Source of the DNA: a virus
DNA length: 37,482 nt
Strand: one strand, 5' to 3'
IMG/VR virus record: IMGVR_UViG_3300015360_000014
Location: 1 to 37,482 of that record
The notes below the pieces were generated by a model. The model was not told the DNA's origin. It saw only the letters and a program-made list of their open reading frames with translations, and did not search any database. This document shows, piece by piece, positions 1 through 8,200 of the stretch (position 1 is the stretch's first letter; each line of letters opens with the position of its first letter). The position numbers and the translations under genes were made by a program.

Positions 1-123
1 CATCGCCAAAGCCATAAATTATCATTAATGATTTATTTTCAACTTTGGGCATGATTTTTAGCTCCACGAATGGAATTTTCGGCTTTAGTGGTGCAGAGCG
101 TCAACGAATATCTTTCGACAATG
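1..123. repeat. Terminal direct repeat, left copy (circular overlap)
   Basis: Bases 1-123 are identical to 37360-37482. The shared stretch contains the end of the GCCANN hexamer array, a 12-bp palindrome and the last codons of the leftmost gene. Because the copy at the right end stops mid-gene while the left copy reads through, the simplest reading is an assembly overlap of a circular or circularly permuted molecule rather than two physical repeats. Confidence 0.93.
21..32. promoter_or_regulatory. 12-bp perfect palindrome ATCATTAATGAT
   Basis: ATCATTAATGAT is its own reverse complement. It lies just downstream of the stop codon of the 39-425 gene (minus strand) and upstream of the hexamer repeat and the next leftward genes across the circle junction. 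It is present again at 37380-37391 because of the terminal overlap. It could be an operator half-site pair for one of the two small Cro-like proteins; that role is inference from position and symmetry only. Confidence 0.5.
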
Positions 124-425
124 ATTTTTTCTACAGCCACACCAACTTTTGAATCTTCGGATAGCCCGACAAGCGCAACGCCTTCGTACCAACTCAATTC
201 CTTACTTTCTGGCTTGTGATAATAAAGCCTACGCGCATCCGCTATAATAACGCCAGTTTCATCAAGCTCAAGCACCTTGCCGGCGTTGATACCCTCGTTT
301 CGGCTACGGCAGATAACATATTTGCCCACATAGCGAGAATATAGGGCGCTGGGTTTAACTGATTGAGTTCCAATCATTGCCATCAGTTTCTTTGCATCAC
401 CTATTGTTAAATTATCTAAGTCCAT
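39..425 (-). CDS. Conserved phage protein, DUF6948-like
   Basis: 128 residues. The central part (GKYVICRSRNEG at about residues 34-45, then ARRLYYH at 64-70 and the EGVA/VGLSED stretch after it) resembles the DUF6948 family of small phage proteins; this is recognition by memory, not a search. A strong AAAGGAG lies 6 bases before the ATG. The function of the family is unknown to me. It is the last gene of the leftward operon before the junction palindrome and repeat, and its 3' end lies in the terminal overlap. The gene upstream stops 2 bases before this start, so the two are co-translated. Confidence 0.75.
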   Translation of the reverse strand: MDLDNLTIGDAKKLMAMIGTQSVKPSALYSRYVGKYVICRSRNEGINAGKVLELDETGVIIADARRLYYHKPESKELSWYEGVALVGLSEDSKVGVAVEKIIVERYSLTLCTTKAENSIRGAKNHAQS

Positions 426-426
426 A

Positions 427-636
427 TTACTCTCCTTTGGTTGTTAAAATTTCTGCCGCCTCACGCAATTTATCCGCCAGAGCCAAAGCCTCGTATTTGC
501 TAAACCCGTAATTCACATATTCTGGATTGCCCCTGCTGGTGGCATTGTCGGGCAGAAGAATCGACAGGATAACGCCATCACCAATATCGGGATCATTCAT
601 TGTCCTTGTAACGCGATACATTGCTGGTTTCATCAT
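427..636 (-). CDS. Small hypothetical protein with LLPDNATSRG motif
   Basis: 69 residues, function not recognised. The start is the first of two adjacent ATGs, with GAGG 6 bases upstream inside the end of the previous gene (1-base gap after its TGA). The middle carries LLPDNATSRG followed by an E/Y-rich segment and a helical C-terminus rich in Ala, Leu and Lys. A clear paralogue sits at 35502-35682, where LLPDNATSRG is conserved exactly, so both descend from a duplication of this end of the operon. No signal peptide or membrane segment is seen. Confidence 0.75.
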   Translation of the reverse strand: MMKPAMYRVTRTMNDPDIGDGVILSILLPDNATSRGNPEYVNYGFSKYEALALADKLREAAEILTTKGE

Positions 637-637
637 T

Positions 638-1009
638 TCAATCCTCGTTGTTTGGTTGTGCCCTCATTCTCTGCTTGCGTAACCAGTCGGCGTAGCGAGG
701 ACTCATTGGTATGTTGACCTCACCACCGCCTTCATCCGATAGCTTATAGCAGAACTTGTGTATAAGCTCATCGAAGGCTTGCTCGCAGTTGATTGCATTG
801 TCCACCTCATCCTTGCCGGTTCCGATGTGTTTTAAAACATCGGTTAGAAGCATGAGCAGGTCGCCCTTGTAATCGTGCATCCGGTCAAGTTCATCGGATG
901 CTATGTCGTTGTCTTGGGTCATGCTGAAAAACTCCTTTGTTTCTACTAAACCGCAATCGAAAGTAGCATCTATTCGATTGGCAACCGCCATGCTTTTTGT
1001 TATCGGCAT
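638..1009 (-). CDS. Hypothetical early protein, 123 aa
   Basis: I chose the ATG at 1009, giving a product that starts MPITKSMAV, because GGAGA lies 7 bases upstream; the reading frame is open further (to 1039) but without a better site. The product is mildly acidic with a mostly helical look, three scattered Cys, and a basic C-terminal segment (RYADWLRKQRMR). No family recognised. The upstream gene ends at 1011 (TAA, then one base, then this ATG), implying translational coupling; the downstream gene begins 1 base after its stop. Confidence 0.7.
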   Translation of the reverse strand: MPITKSMAVANRIDATFDCGLVETKEFFSMTQDNDIASDELDRMHDYKGDLLMLLTDVLKHIGTGKDEVDNAINCEQAFDELIHKFCYKLSDEGGGEVNIPMSPRYADWLRKQRMRAQPNNED

Positions 1010-1010
1010 T

Positions 1011-1217
1011 TTATTTCTCCGTATAATAAAGAACTTCACAGTCAGTAAACTGATCTACCCCGAACCCCACCCGCCCCGGCTTTTTGAGAAACTCAGCTAT
1101 CCTCGTGCTTCTGCCGCTGGCCTGTGAGCCAAAAAACGACTTTTGTTTTAACCCCACGATTTTTTTCTTGGAAGCCGGACTAAGGCAGCTAAATTTTTTA
1201 TCTCCCATGCTTATCAT
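1011..1217 (-). CDS. Small basic hypothetical protein, 68 aa
   Basis: The start ATG at 1217 has a strong AAGGAG 8 bases upstream, placed inside the end of the HTH gene, and the two genes overlap by 20 bases. The stop at 1011 leaves one base before the next ATG. The product is rich in Lys, Ser and Gly with no recognised domain. This fills what would otherwise be a gap between two well supported genes on the same strand, which is the main reason to accept it. The equivalent place in the duplicated right-hand cassette (beyond 36843) does not keep this gene. Confidence 0.55.
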   Translation of the reverse strand: MISMGDKKFSCLSPASKKKIVGLKQKSFFGSQASGRSTRIAEFLKKPGRVGFGVDQFTDCEVLYYTEK

Positions 1218-1380
1218 CGGTGTACTCCTTTAATGTGTCCAGCCATTCGGGGACGGGCATTTTCCCAAGCTCCCATTGGCTTATAATATCCTCTGTTCGC
1301 TTTGGTTTTATCCACCAGCTAAACGCTCGTTGCGTCATGCCTAGTTTGAGCCTCCAAGCCCTAAGTTCTTTTCCTGTCAT
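1198..1380 (-). CDS. Cro/XRE-like helix-turn-helix protein
   Basis: 60 residues. The pattern LRAWRLKLGMTQ (about 6-17), then a recognition-helix region and WELGKMPVPEWL (about 36-47), fits a short Cro/C1-type HTH DNA-binding domain. Its ATG overlaps the TGA of the upstream exonuclease-partner gene (ATGA), so it is translated from the same message. It is the likely small regulator of this operon or of the control region, but its operator is not known. A paralogue of 59 residues at 36843-37022 sits in the same ATGA arrangement behind a paralogue of the same upstream gene. Confidence 0.8.
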   Translation of the reverse strand: MTGKELRAWRLKLGMTQRAFSWWIKPKRTEDIISQWELGKMPVPEWLDTLKEYTDDKHGR

Positions 1381-1988
1381 GATGGTATATCCTCCTCCTT
1401 GTTACGGTCTGCCTGTTTTGCTATGGCCGACCATTCTGCGTGTTTGTGTTTAATCGCCTCTTTGACTTCTGCGCTTAGTGGTTTCAGCCAGTCTGAATAT
1501 GCAGCAACGCCTTTAGAAGCGGCGGTCTCGCCGTTGACTAATATTTTCTCTAACACGCTGTCAGGTAGCGCGGATACCTTCTCTGCCTTCTCGGTTGCGG
1601 CAATAGGCTTCACGGTGAATGGTTTTTTATTCCCGCGAGTAGCCGTTAGAGCCATCGTAATTTCTTTCGGTATATGACTCATGTGGCTGATTCGTATGCC
1701 GCCAACCTCCATTCCCGCCCATTTAACCGCAGCGTCACGGTACAGAGTTAGCTTTCTGCCGTAATAGATTTTCGTATCTGCCCCCCAATTTGCCACGATG
1801 ACACGGCACATTGATTTGCACGGCTTCCACGGCTTATCACCGTCACCCTCGTATCCGATTGATACACGCTGTTCGCCAGACTCGTTAATTTTAACATTCT
1901 TTACCGTTATAGTAATTGACCCACCAATTAAATCATCTGAGTTCATCTGATCACTTTTAGCAACGATTACGCTTTCCATATTGTTCAT
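1377..1988 (-). CDS. Exonuclease-linked conserved phage protein, possible recombination partner
   Basis: 203 residues. Residues about 15-115 carry a conserved-looking beta-rich domain: DDLIGGSITITV, then YEGDGDKPWKPCKSMCRV, then GRKLTLYRD, then VGGIRISHMSHI. I recall proteins with these stretches next to YqaJ-type exonucleases in other phages. A separate helical C-terminal domain (about 140-200: AASKGV-AY-WLKPL, then AEWSAIAK) resembles the tail found on some phage annealing proteins, and recurs alone at 37019-37225. The stop overlaps the HTH start; the start overlaps the exonuclease end by 4 bases. A role in strand annealing or protecting the exonuclease product is inference from context. 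Confidence 0.75.
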   Translation of the reverse strand: MNNMESVIVAKSDQMNSDDLIGGSITITVKNVKINESGEQRVSIGYEGDGDKPWKPCKSMCRVIVANWGADTKIYYGRKLTLYRDAAVKWAGMEVGGIRISHMSHIPKEITMALTATRGNKKPFTVKPIAATEKAEKVSALPDSVLEKILVNGETAASKGVAAYSDWLKPLSAEVKEAIKHKHAEWSAIAKQADRNKEEDIPS

Positions 1989-2722
1989 AAGTGCATCTCC
2001 TCTATAATTTTGCGCTCCGTTGGTATCAGGCGGGTATCAGGTGAGGTGAGCGCATCGCGGTATTTCTCTATAATAGCCGTAACCGTAGCCTCAAATGCTG
2101 CTGCCGCCGCTAAGATTGCCTCCTGCACCGCCACATCAGCAATAACCCTTGTCGTTAACATCGGCAGACCGCCGCAATAACTTATGAAATCAGTCCATTT
2201 GCGCCCTGTAACCATCAGCCCTGTTTGCACCTGAATTAAAAAATCATCGGGCATTTTATCGCCTATAATGGTTTCAATCTGGAATTTCTGTTTGCGTGAC
2301 TTGCACTCGACAATGCCATCGTCACCAACCAGCCCGTCCGGTGAGCATCCAATCTTAAATCCCCATTTATTATTGGTAACAAATCCAACATCGGTTACCG
2401 GTGCATATTTCTCAGCGTACAGTATCTTGGCTAAAATCTCATCGTCAATGCCGCGCAGCATGTCATCGCCAATGTAGCTCGGCTCAACATATTTAGTTAA
2501 GCGTTGCGCCGCCAACTCATACGCATGGGCGCGAACCTTATCGTTATTAGCGGCCTTGAGTGTTGACGGTGTAATTACCAGCTTCATTTCGCTGGCGGTA
2601 AGCAACCCACAACGCGCCGCGAACCACTCCTCGCTTCCTTGAATTAAATCGTAATAATATACGACAGATGCGTCTTTCTTTTCTAAAATTACCAATGATG
2701 TATTTTCTTGTTCGTTTGTCAT
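1985..2722 (-). CDS. YqaJ / lambda-exonuclease-type recombination nuclease
   Basis: 245 residues from the ATG at 2722, chosen because AAGGGG precedes it; an in-frame ATG 24 bases upstream has no ribosome site. QGSEEWFAARCGLLTAS (about 28-44) is the signature opening of the YqaJ family. The PD-(D/E)XK metal site is visible as Asp129 in CSPDG and Glu139-x-Lys141 in VECK, followed by the helix with Gln164 (IQVQTGL). Such enzymes resect double-stranded DNA ends 5' to 3' for single-strand annealing recombination. The partner gene follows with a 4-base overlap, which supports a two-gene recombination module. Confidence 0.92.
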   Translation of the reverse strand: MTNEQENTSLVILEKKDASVVYYYDLIQGSEEWFAARCGLLTASEMKLVITPSTLKAANNDKVRAHAYELAAQRLTKYVEPSYIGDDMLRGIDDEILAKILYAEKYAPVTDVGFVTNNKWGFKIGCSPDGLVGDDGIVECKSRKQKFQIETIIGDKMPDDFLIQVQTGLMVTGRKWTDFISYCGGLPMLTTRVIADVAVQEAILAAAAAFEATVTAIIEKYRDALTSPDTRLIPTERKIIEEMHL

Positions 2723-2760
2723 ACTCGCCCCTTTGTTAGTGTGCATACTTTATAGCACGA

Positions 2761-3117
2761 CTAAATACTGCCTGTCAACAGTAATTTTACATCCTCTGCA
2801 CACCGCGCTACGCCTGAGATTCCACCTGCTTCTTTGATGATGCGTAAAAAGTTTTTTTGCTTGGGAGTCGGTTTTAACCCCGGCTTTTTTATTTCCACAG
2901 CCGCAATAACTGCAATTTTCTTCCCAACCATTTCCGGTGTTATAATTATTGATTTGTAGCCCACCAAGTCGCTGGCTCCGTCTGCATCTAACCCAGCCCT
3001 TACCTTGCGTTTCCCATCCAATGTAAGAAATAATCCACGATTGTTTCTAAACAGCCGTGCATTGTGTTTGCTGGCCTCCATACGGCACAGGGGTACTATT
3101 TCGCTAGATTCGCTCAT
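2761..3117 (-). CDS. VRR-NUC domain nuclease
   Basis: 118 residues, the usual length of a stand-alone phage VRR-NUC protein. The PD-(D/E)XK core is visible: Asp50 in GASDLVG, Glu75-x-Lys77 in AAVEIKKPG, then TPKQKNFL with Gln87 and the closing GGISGVARC. These enzymes cut branched or flap DNA; the stand-alone forms are thought to act as junction or flap nucleases in replication and recombination. The ATG overlaps the stop of the helicase gene (4 bases), so helicase and nuclease are made together. Confidence 0.9.
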   Translation of the reverse strand: MSESSEIVPLCRMEASKHNARLFRNNRGLFLTLDGKRKVRAGLDADGASDLVGYKSIIITPEMVGKKIAVIAAVEIKKPGLKPTPKQKNFLRIIKEAGGISGVARCAEDVKLLLTGSI

Positions 3118-4508
3118 GCCCGTTTTCCTTTCACGCGCATCATTTGGTAAACCCAGCTAGATTTATACCCACGCTCCTTGGCGATTGCCCGTAGCTGCTC
3201 AAGCGTCTTTGCCCTGCCCACCTCCTGCCGCGCATGTGTTTTGGCTTGCGTTAGGTCAACCTCCGACAGCTCACCCTCAACCGTATCTATCTCACGCGAC
3301 TCTATCGGGTAAACAAATCCGCACTCTGGACAGGTTGGGGCGGGTTTGTGGCATAGGTAGCAAATTTCGCATTGCCTGACAGCAATGGTTTTTTCGCTCT
3401 CTTTCCGACTGCGTTTTTCCGTATCCTCAAGCGTCCATTTTCGCTCGTCACAGGGCAAACCATGCTCTTGAAGATTGTTGGCGTGGTCGAATATGAGCGC
3501 GGGGTACGGCTTATTACGCAAAACCCGCCCCCATTTTTGCATCTGCAAAGCGAGCGATTTAGTTGGTCTAAGGTCGGAAACGCACTCAACGGTTACGTCC
3601 ATGCCAACCTGCGAGGCCAAGTCGAAGCCATAAGTGAGCAATTCACAATTCGTAAGCACCCGCAACTCTCTGTTGGCATAAGCCCTGATTATCCGCTCAC
3701 GCTCATTGTCCGGCGTTTCCCCGTCCATGTGCGCTGCGGGTATCCCTGCCTCATTGAAGCTCTCTGCTACCATCTGGCTGTGCTTTACGCTCACGCAATA
3801 GACTATGTTAAGCCTACCCATAGCCAGCTTCTTATAGTGCTCCACGGCATTGCCGATAAGCACCCTGTCCTGCTCCATGAAGCTCGCAAGCTGCCCCTTG
3901 GCATAGTCACCCGCCGATATTCCTATCGCGCTCAGGTCTGGGTGCGAAGGGGCATAGACTTTGTATTCACATAGCCGTTTATTATCTATCAGCCAGCGGA
4001 TAGACTCGCCATGCACCATCTTATCAAACCAGCAACCAAGCCCCTTTCCGCTCAATTTTTTCGGAGTTGCTCCTAAACCGATGATATATGCACCTCCGGC
4101 CTTGAGCCACTTAATCAGCTTATCCATGCCAGCGCCCCCAACGTGACACTCGTCAACAATAGCAAGGTCAGGTGCTTTATTTTGCGAGCGAGCAAGTAGC
4201 GTACCAAGTGAGCATATTTGGGTTTTGCATAAAAAATTAGGCGTATACCCCGCCGCTATAAATCCATGCTCTAAATTAAATTGGTCGTAAGTCACGGACA
4301 TCTGCCTGAGCAAGTCACGGCGCGGGACAATAAACCATGTGCGGCTACCCTTTGCCTGTGCGCGGCGTACCAGTTCGCCCGCCATTACCGACTTACCGGA
4401 GCCTGTCGCCCCTTGCATCAGTACGCTTCTGCTGCCGCTACGCATGGCCTGCGCGGTCTGTTCTATCAGCCTTTGTTGGTCATCAAATAAGGTTATCATA
4501 TTCGTCAT
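3114..4508 (-). CDS. SF2 DEAD/DEAH-type DNA helicase with C-terminal zinc ribbon
   Basis: 464 residues. Walker A is GATGSGKS (33-40), Walker B DECH (119-122), motif III region GATPKK (147-152), and motif VI is in QKWGRVLRNK in the C-terminal RecA lobe. A Cys-rich cluster (CEIC-YLC-CPEC) after the helicase core forms a probable zinc ribbon. This layout is typical of phage replication/repair helicases related to the UvrB/SSL2 group. The start overlaps the primase-helicase stop by 26 bases; the ATG at 4508 and one at 4499 are both possible. It probably unwinds branched or origin DNA alongside the VRR-NUC nuclease. Confidence 0.92.
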   Translation of the reverse strand: MTNMITLFDDQQRLIEQTAQAMRSGSRSVLMQGATGSGKSVMAGELVRRAQAKGSRTWFIVPRRDLLRQMSVTYDQFNLEHGFIAAGYTPNFLCKTQICSLGTLLARSQNKAPDLAIVDECHVGGAGMDKLIKWLKAGGAYIIGLGATPKKLSGKGLGCWFDKMVHGESIRWLIDNKRLCEYKVYAPSHPDLSAIGISAGDYAKGQLASFMEQDRVLIGNAVEHYKKLAMGRLNIVYCVSVKHSQMVAESFNEAGIPAAHMDGETPDNERERIIRAYANRELRVLTNCELLTYGFDLASQVGMDVTVECVSDLRPTKSLALQMQKWGRVLRNKPYPALIFDHANNLQEHGLPCDERKWTLEDTEKRSRKESEKTIAVRQCEICYLCHKPAPTCPECGFVYPIESREIDTVEGELSEVDLTQAKTHARQEVGRAKTLEQLRAIAKERGYKSSWVYQMMRVKGKRA

Positions 4509-7500
4509 TGATGAAATATTTTGCAGGTATTCTTGTGGCGTTTTGCTTGTCGCCAGCGGAGAAATAAACGCTAGATTTTTGCCCCGAATCAGGTAGCGAG
4601 GAAAGCGTCCTGTGCCAGTTCATTTCCCACTGTGTATTTTTAAGCAATCTACCTAAATTATGATTCCTATTGCCAATATCAACAAAGCCATCTTTAACCG
4701 CTATCGAGTACATACGCAGTGTACGGTCGGCAAAGTCCGTATTGATGCGGTCATTGTATTTATGGATAGCGGATATAAGCTCACCCACCGTATAGTCGGA
4801 GAGCGCCTCTTTAACGTGTCCGGCACGGATGATGCTGGTAGAAATGTGCCGCATCAGTCTTAGGTATTCCGGCTCTGCCGCAACCGCCGTATTCATCGTC
4901 CAGTCCTGCGCCGCGATCCATTCCTCCGCCTTAGCGTCTGCTATAACCTTATCGCTGCCAAGCAGGTAAAGCCCCGCCAACATCGGAGCAAGTTGATCGG
5001 CAAGCCGCGGGACGTTTAAAACTTTTCTAGCCCCGCGCCGGAATACTTCTATATTTTTAAGTAGAGTTGGCATGCTGGCAACCGTCCTTGCGAGCAGTCC
5101 GGCTTGAAATTCTGGTGTTATCGTTGTAGCTATCTCATCTAACAGCGCGTCATAATCTTCCTGAGCCGCACGCTTTCTGTTCTTTTTTAGCGTAAGCATT
5201 GAATAGCGCGACTCATCGGCAAAGGCAGTAATGCCCGGATTGATTGCCGAAAAGCAAATGCAGAATTGCGCCTTAAATGGTTTTTGCCCAAACTTTCCTA
5301 CCGTCGCGCCGCTTGATGCTTTCCGGGCAAGCTGCAAAACCCCCTCCATAGTAGAGCGCTGATTGGGTGTTTCGCTCTCGGCTTCGTCATATATAATAGG
5401 TCTGCCATCGTAGCCCATGAGCATCCGTATGCCTGGCTCGGTGGTTCCGCCATCAACATTTAGGGCAATGGCTCCGAGCGTAGGCTTGATGATGCGGTCT
5501 AATATGGTTGAGTTATGCGTAACCACAAAATTATCCGTGACATAAAGCCTGTCTGGGTGGTCAATCAGTATACACCTGCAATCATCTTCGCCATCAATCT
5601 CTATTTTCTTTATGTTTAGATATAAAGAATCTTGCCGGTCTTTCATTCTGATGTTTATATTATAGGCTAATCTTCCTTGTTTCCTCTCCCCCTTATATGT
5701 GTAGTGAGCGTGTTTTTTACTAGCTTTTGCGATACCCCCTAACGACCTTACAAGAAACACAACGTCATCACAGAGGCGTTTTGATACAGTGCAATAGGAT
5801 AATGAGCCGCCCTCACCTACATATCCATCTGTATCCATCAAGCCGCGCAGCATCTCCATGCGGGCTGACACCGAGGCACAAAGATAGTCTTTTGGAATAT
5901 ATTTATCATGAGATTTTCTGCCTAACATACCGAGTTCTTTTATAAGTGCGCGTGTGCGCCTCCCATACCTTGAAAGGTCGCCGAATCTAAACTGGTTCGG
6001 CGCAGTCCTTTTTTCAAAAATGCCCATGTAATCAGGGAGAAGCGTTTTTATTCTTTCGACTATTTCAGGGTCAAAACAAGTAAACCCCGTTGTTCCCGAA
6101 TTCTCATTTGCAAAATGACCGTCACCAATCATGGCTCCTAGAACATATGGGTGAAGCGGCAATTTTTGCTTGTTGTTGCGCTCCATATCAACGGCGGCGG
6201 TGAGTGGAATTGCAAGGGACGCGCTCGCCCTTGTTCCCCTGTTTAGTACGTCAATTATTTGCCCAGTGGTTCTTATCCGCCATTCATTGGCGACTCTCAC
6301 TTTCCAGAGATGGTCTGTTGTTGCATAAGCTGTTCTTCCGTCAGAGAATGTTATTTTGTAAACAACTTGCCTCCCCTGCGGGAAAACACCTAGTATTTTT
6401 GCGAAGGAATTATCCGGCGTTGTCACAGTATCACCAACAGCAAGATCACCCATTCTCCTAAAGCCACTTGGTGTCAAAACTAGAGCCGAATGTGGCTGTG
6501 CCTTCCCAGAATCAGCCTCGCCCGTAATCCATAGGTGCGGTCGCCACGGTAAAATGCTGCATACTGGTGCTATCACTAACCAGCCAGCCAACAGCGAGCC
6601 AGATAGCTTCGTTTCCCATGTCGGCATCTCACATATTTTGCGTAGTTTAATGGCTTCTTTTGACCTTAACGGCGTGAGCGAAGGTCTTAACAGCCTCGGC
6701 GCGGCGATATAAACGTAATTACCTAACACGTCTTTCGTGTCGGTCGGCACACCGTCCACATATATTTCATTGCCACAGTGCAGCATTTTCCGGCCAGCAT
6801 CCATCCACGCCCCACACCCGCGCACTTTGTTTTCCTCGGTAAATACCCCGCGCTTATGGGCAATGCGGAATAGAGCATTAGCGGCTATTGCCGGTATTTG
6901 TGTCGCTGATATTTCCGTATGCCCACCGCCGAAAGAACGCTGCCACTGGTTTGTACTAGCAAGCTGCAATAGGTTGTTTAGCGTATGCGACGCTCCTGCA
7001 AGGGCAAATATCTGGCGCTTCTCGAACGGGAAGTAATAATAGGTTTCTTGGTTGTAACCCAAAACCCTGAACGGCAACCCTAAGTCGCCGCCCACTTCTT
7101 GTTGCTCTTCTTCTTCGTAGTCACCCGCCGAGGCTTGCACACCTACATCAGCCAGAGGCTCAAAGGATACCTCGGCGGGGACATCACCTTGAGCGATAAG
7201 ACTACGCTCTATTCGCTCAAGGATTTGTGAGCGGACTACAGCAATTCCCGCGCTTTGGTGCAGGTCACAGTAATCCGTGCATTTCGTATCTTCATTATTA
7301 ACAAATTCCGGCCAGATTGCAAAACCATTTACCTTGGCAGCGGCAATCTTTCCTTTATCAATTCCGGTGTTCTTATCCTTGAACGCATCGTTGTCGCACA
7401 GCAGCCAGATACGCGCCTCAGGATATTTACCGCGTAACGCCTCCGCTACTGATAGCAGGTTGCCAGCATCAAACGCGGCAAACACGGCATAATCAGGCAC

Positions 7501-8121
7501 AGCGGCATGTACGCTCGCGGCAGTACTTATGCCCTCGCAGATTAGGATCGTGTCGTGGGAGGTAGCTGGGAACGGATAAAAGCACCCCTGCTTTCTGCCG
7601 CCCTTCAAATATAATTTTTCACCCTGCTCGTCTATGGTCTGCAAGCTGGATATTTTACCGTTTATACCAAACATCGGGATAAGCAGCTTGTCACCCTCTA
7701 CGCGCAACCCCTCTATCTCAATCCCCTTGCGCTTCAAGTACGGGTGCGTGTCTATTGGTAGCTCCGCCTCTGCCCAGTGCGTCTTTGCAGTCACCGCCGC
7801 CTGCATTTCGGTTTCCTTGCGCTCGGTTTCCCTCTCGGCTTTCTCACTGGCCTGACGTGTCGCCCATGCCTCTTTTTCTTCTTTGCTGTATTCCTTCGCG
7901 GCCTTCGTGGTAAAAGTGTGCGTCACGCCTTCGCGGTATGAGCCATAGTTGCCAACGGCAAAGTCACCGTCAATTTTCAGGCGGTAGTAAATAATCTTTT
8001 TGCTGGGTTTCTCACCTACGGCATGTGAGTTATGCCACTTGTCATCGGCAACTATATCAAGCGCCGGATTAATACCATGTGACTGCATGGCCTCGGTAAA
8101 CGCTTGGATTATGTTTTGCAT
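4483..8121 (-). CDS. Phage primase-helicase (Toprim + P-loop ATPase) containing an intein
   Basis: 1212 residues from the ATG at 8121, chosen because AGGGG lies 6 bases upstream; the open frame runs 9 codons further to a GTG without a site. A Toprim-like primase domain lies near residues 190-270: Glu196 in ICEG, and Asp243 and Asp245 in LCDND. Further on is a P-loop ATPase of the phage/plasmid replicative helicase type: Walker A GEADSGKST, Walker B PIIYDEAE, and CFSAIN as a likely sensor. Walker A is split after its Lys by a 330-residue intein (541-870); without it the protein is about 882 residues. It should prime and unwind phage DNA for host polymerase. It is the core of the leftward operon, overlapping the SF2 helicase gene. 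Confidence 0.9.
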   Translation of the reverse strand: MQNIIQAFTEAMQSHGINPALDIVADDKWHNSHAVGEKPSKKIIYYRLKIDGDFAVGNYGSYREGVTHTFTTKAAKEYSKEEKEAWATRQASEKAERETERKETEMQAAVTAKTHWAEAELPIDTHPYLKRKGIEIEGLRVEGDKLLIPMFGINGKISSLQTIDEQGEKLYLKGGRKQGCFYPFPATSHDTILICEGISTAASVHAAVPDYAVFAAFDAGNLLSVAEALRGKYPEARIWLLCDNDAFKDKNTGIDKGKIAAAKVNGFAIWPEFVNNEDTKCTDYCDLHQSAGIAVVRSQILERIERSLIAQGDVPAEVSFEPLADVGVQASAGDYEEEEQQEVGGDLGLPFRVLGYNQETYYYFPFEKRQIFALAGASHTLNNLLQLASTNQWQRSFGGGHTEISATQIPAIAANALFRIAHKRGVFTEENKVRGCGAWMDAGRKMLHCGNEIYVDGVPTDTKDVLGNYVYIAAPRLLRPSLTPLRSKEAIKLRKICEMPTWETKLSGSLLAGWLVIAPVCSILPWRPHLWITGEADSGKAQPHSALVLTPSGFRRMGDLAVGDTVTTPDNSFAKILGVFPQGRQVVYKITFSDGRTAYATTDHLWKVRVANEWRIRTTGQIIDVLNRGTRASASLAIPLTAAVDMERNNKQKLPLHPYVLGAMIGDGHFANENSGTTGFTCFDPEIVERIKTLLPDYMGIFEKRTAPNQFRFGDLSRYGRRTRALIKELGMLGRKSHDKYIPKDYLCASVSARMEMLRGLMDTDGYVGEGGSLSYCTVSKRLCDDVVFLVRSLGGIAKASKKHAHYTYKGERKQGRLAYNINIRMKDRQDSLYLNIKKIEIDGEDDCRCILIDHPDRLYVTDNFVVTHNSTILDRIIKPTLGAIALNVDGGTTEPGIRMLMGYDGRPIIYDEAESETPNQRSTMEGVLQLARKASSGATVGKFGQKPFKAQFCICFSAINPGITAFADESRYSMLTLKKNRKRAAQEDYDALLDEIATTITPEFQAGLLARTVASMPTLLKNIEVFRRGARKVLNVPRLADQLAPMLAGLYLLGSDKVIADAKAEEWIAAQDWTMNTAVAAEPEYLRLMRHISTSIIRAGHVKEALSDYTVGELISAIHKYNDRINTDFADRTLRMYSIAVKDGFVDIGNRNHNLGRLLKNTQWEMNWHRTLSSLPDSGQKSSVYFSAGDKQNATRIPAKYFINDEYDNLI
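5512..6501 (-). mobile_element. Class 3 intein with LAGLIDADG homing endonuclease domain
   Basis: 330 residues inserted in frame between Lys and Ser of Walker A (GEADSGK | ST). The N-terminal splicing block has the typical ALVLTPSGFRRMGDLAVGD, but residue 1 is Ala, not Cys or Ser. Class 3 signature residues are present: Trp66 (TTDHLW), Cys310 in block F (RCILIDHPD) and Thr328 in block G (VVTHN, ending in Asn330); the next extein residue is Ser. Two LAGLIDADG motifs are visible, VLGAMIGDGH (120-129) and LRGLMDTDGYV (218-228), each with the metal-binding Asp, so the endonuclease looks intact. Removal restores a perfect GxxxxGKST loop. Confidence 0.93.
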
Positions 8122-8200
8122 AAAAGCCCCTGAATATTTGATGTGCACCCAGAGGCTAATACTTTTTTATAGCGCGTGTCAAATTAAAAAATACGGATAG

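Noticed and set aside
34-46. 13-base word TATTTTCAACTTT shared with 10854-10866 beside the leftward promoter
   Set aside because: Matches of 13 bases are expected several times by chance in 37 kb, and no further similarity flanks it.
3372-3974. 200-codon plus-strand open frame
   Set aside because: It lies entirely opposite the SF2 helicase gene, whose motifs are clear, and has no ribosome site or recognisable domain.
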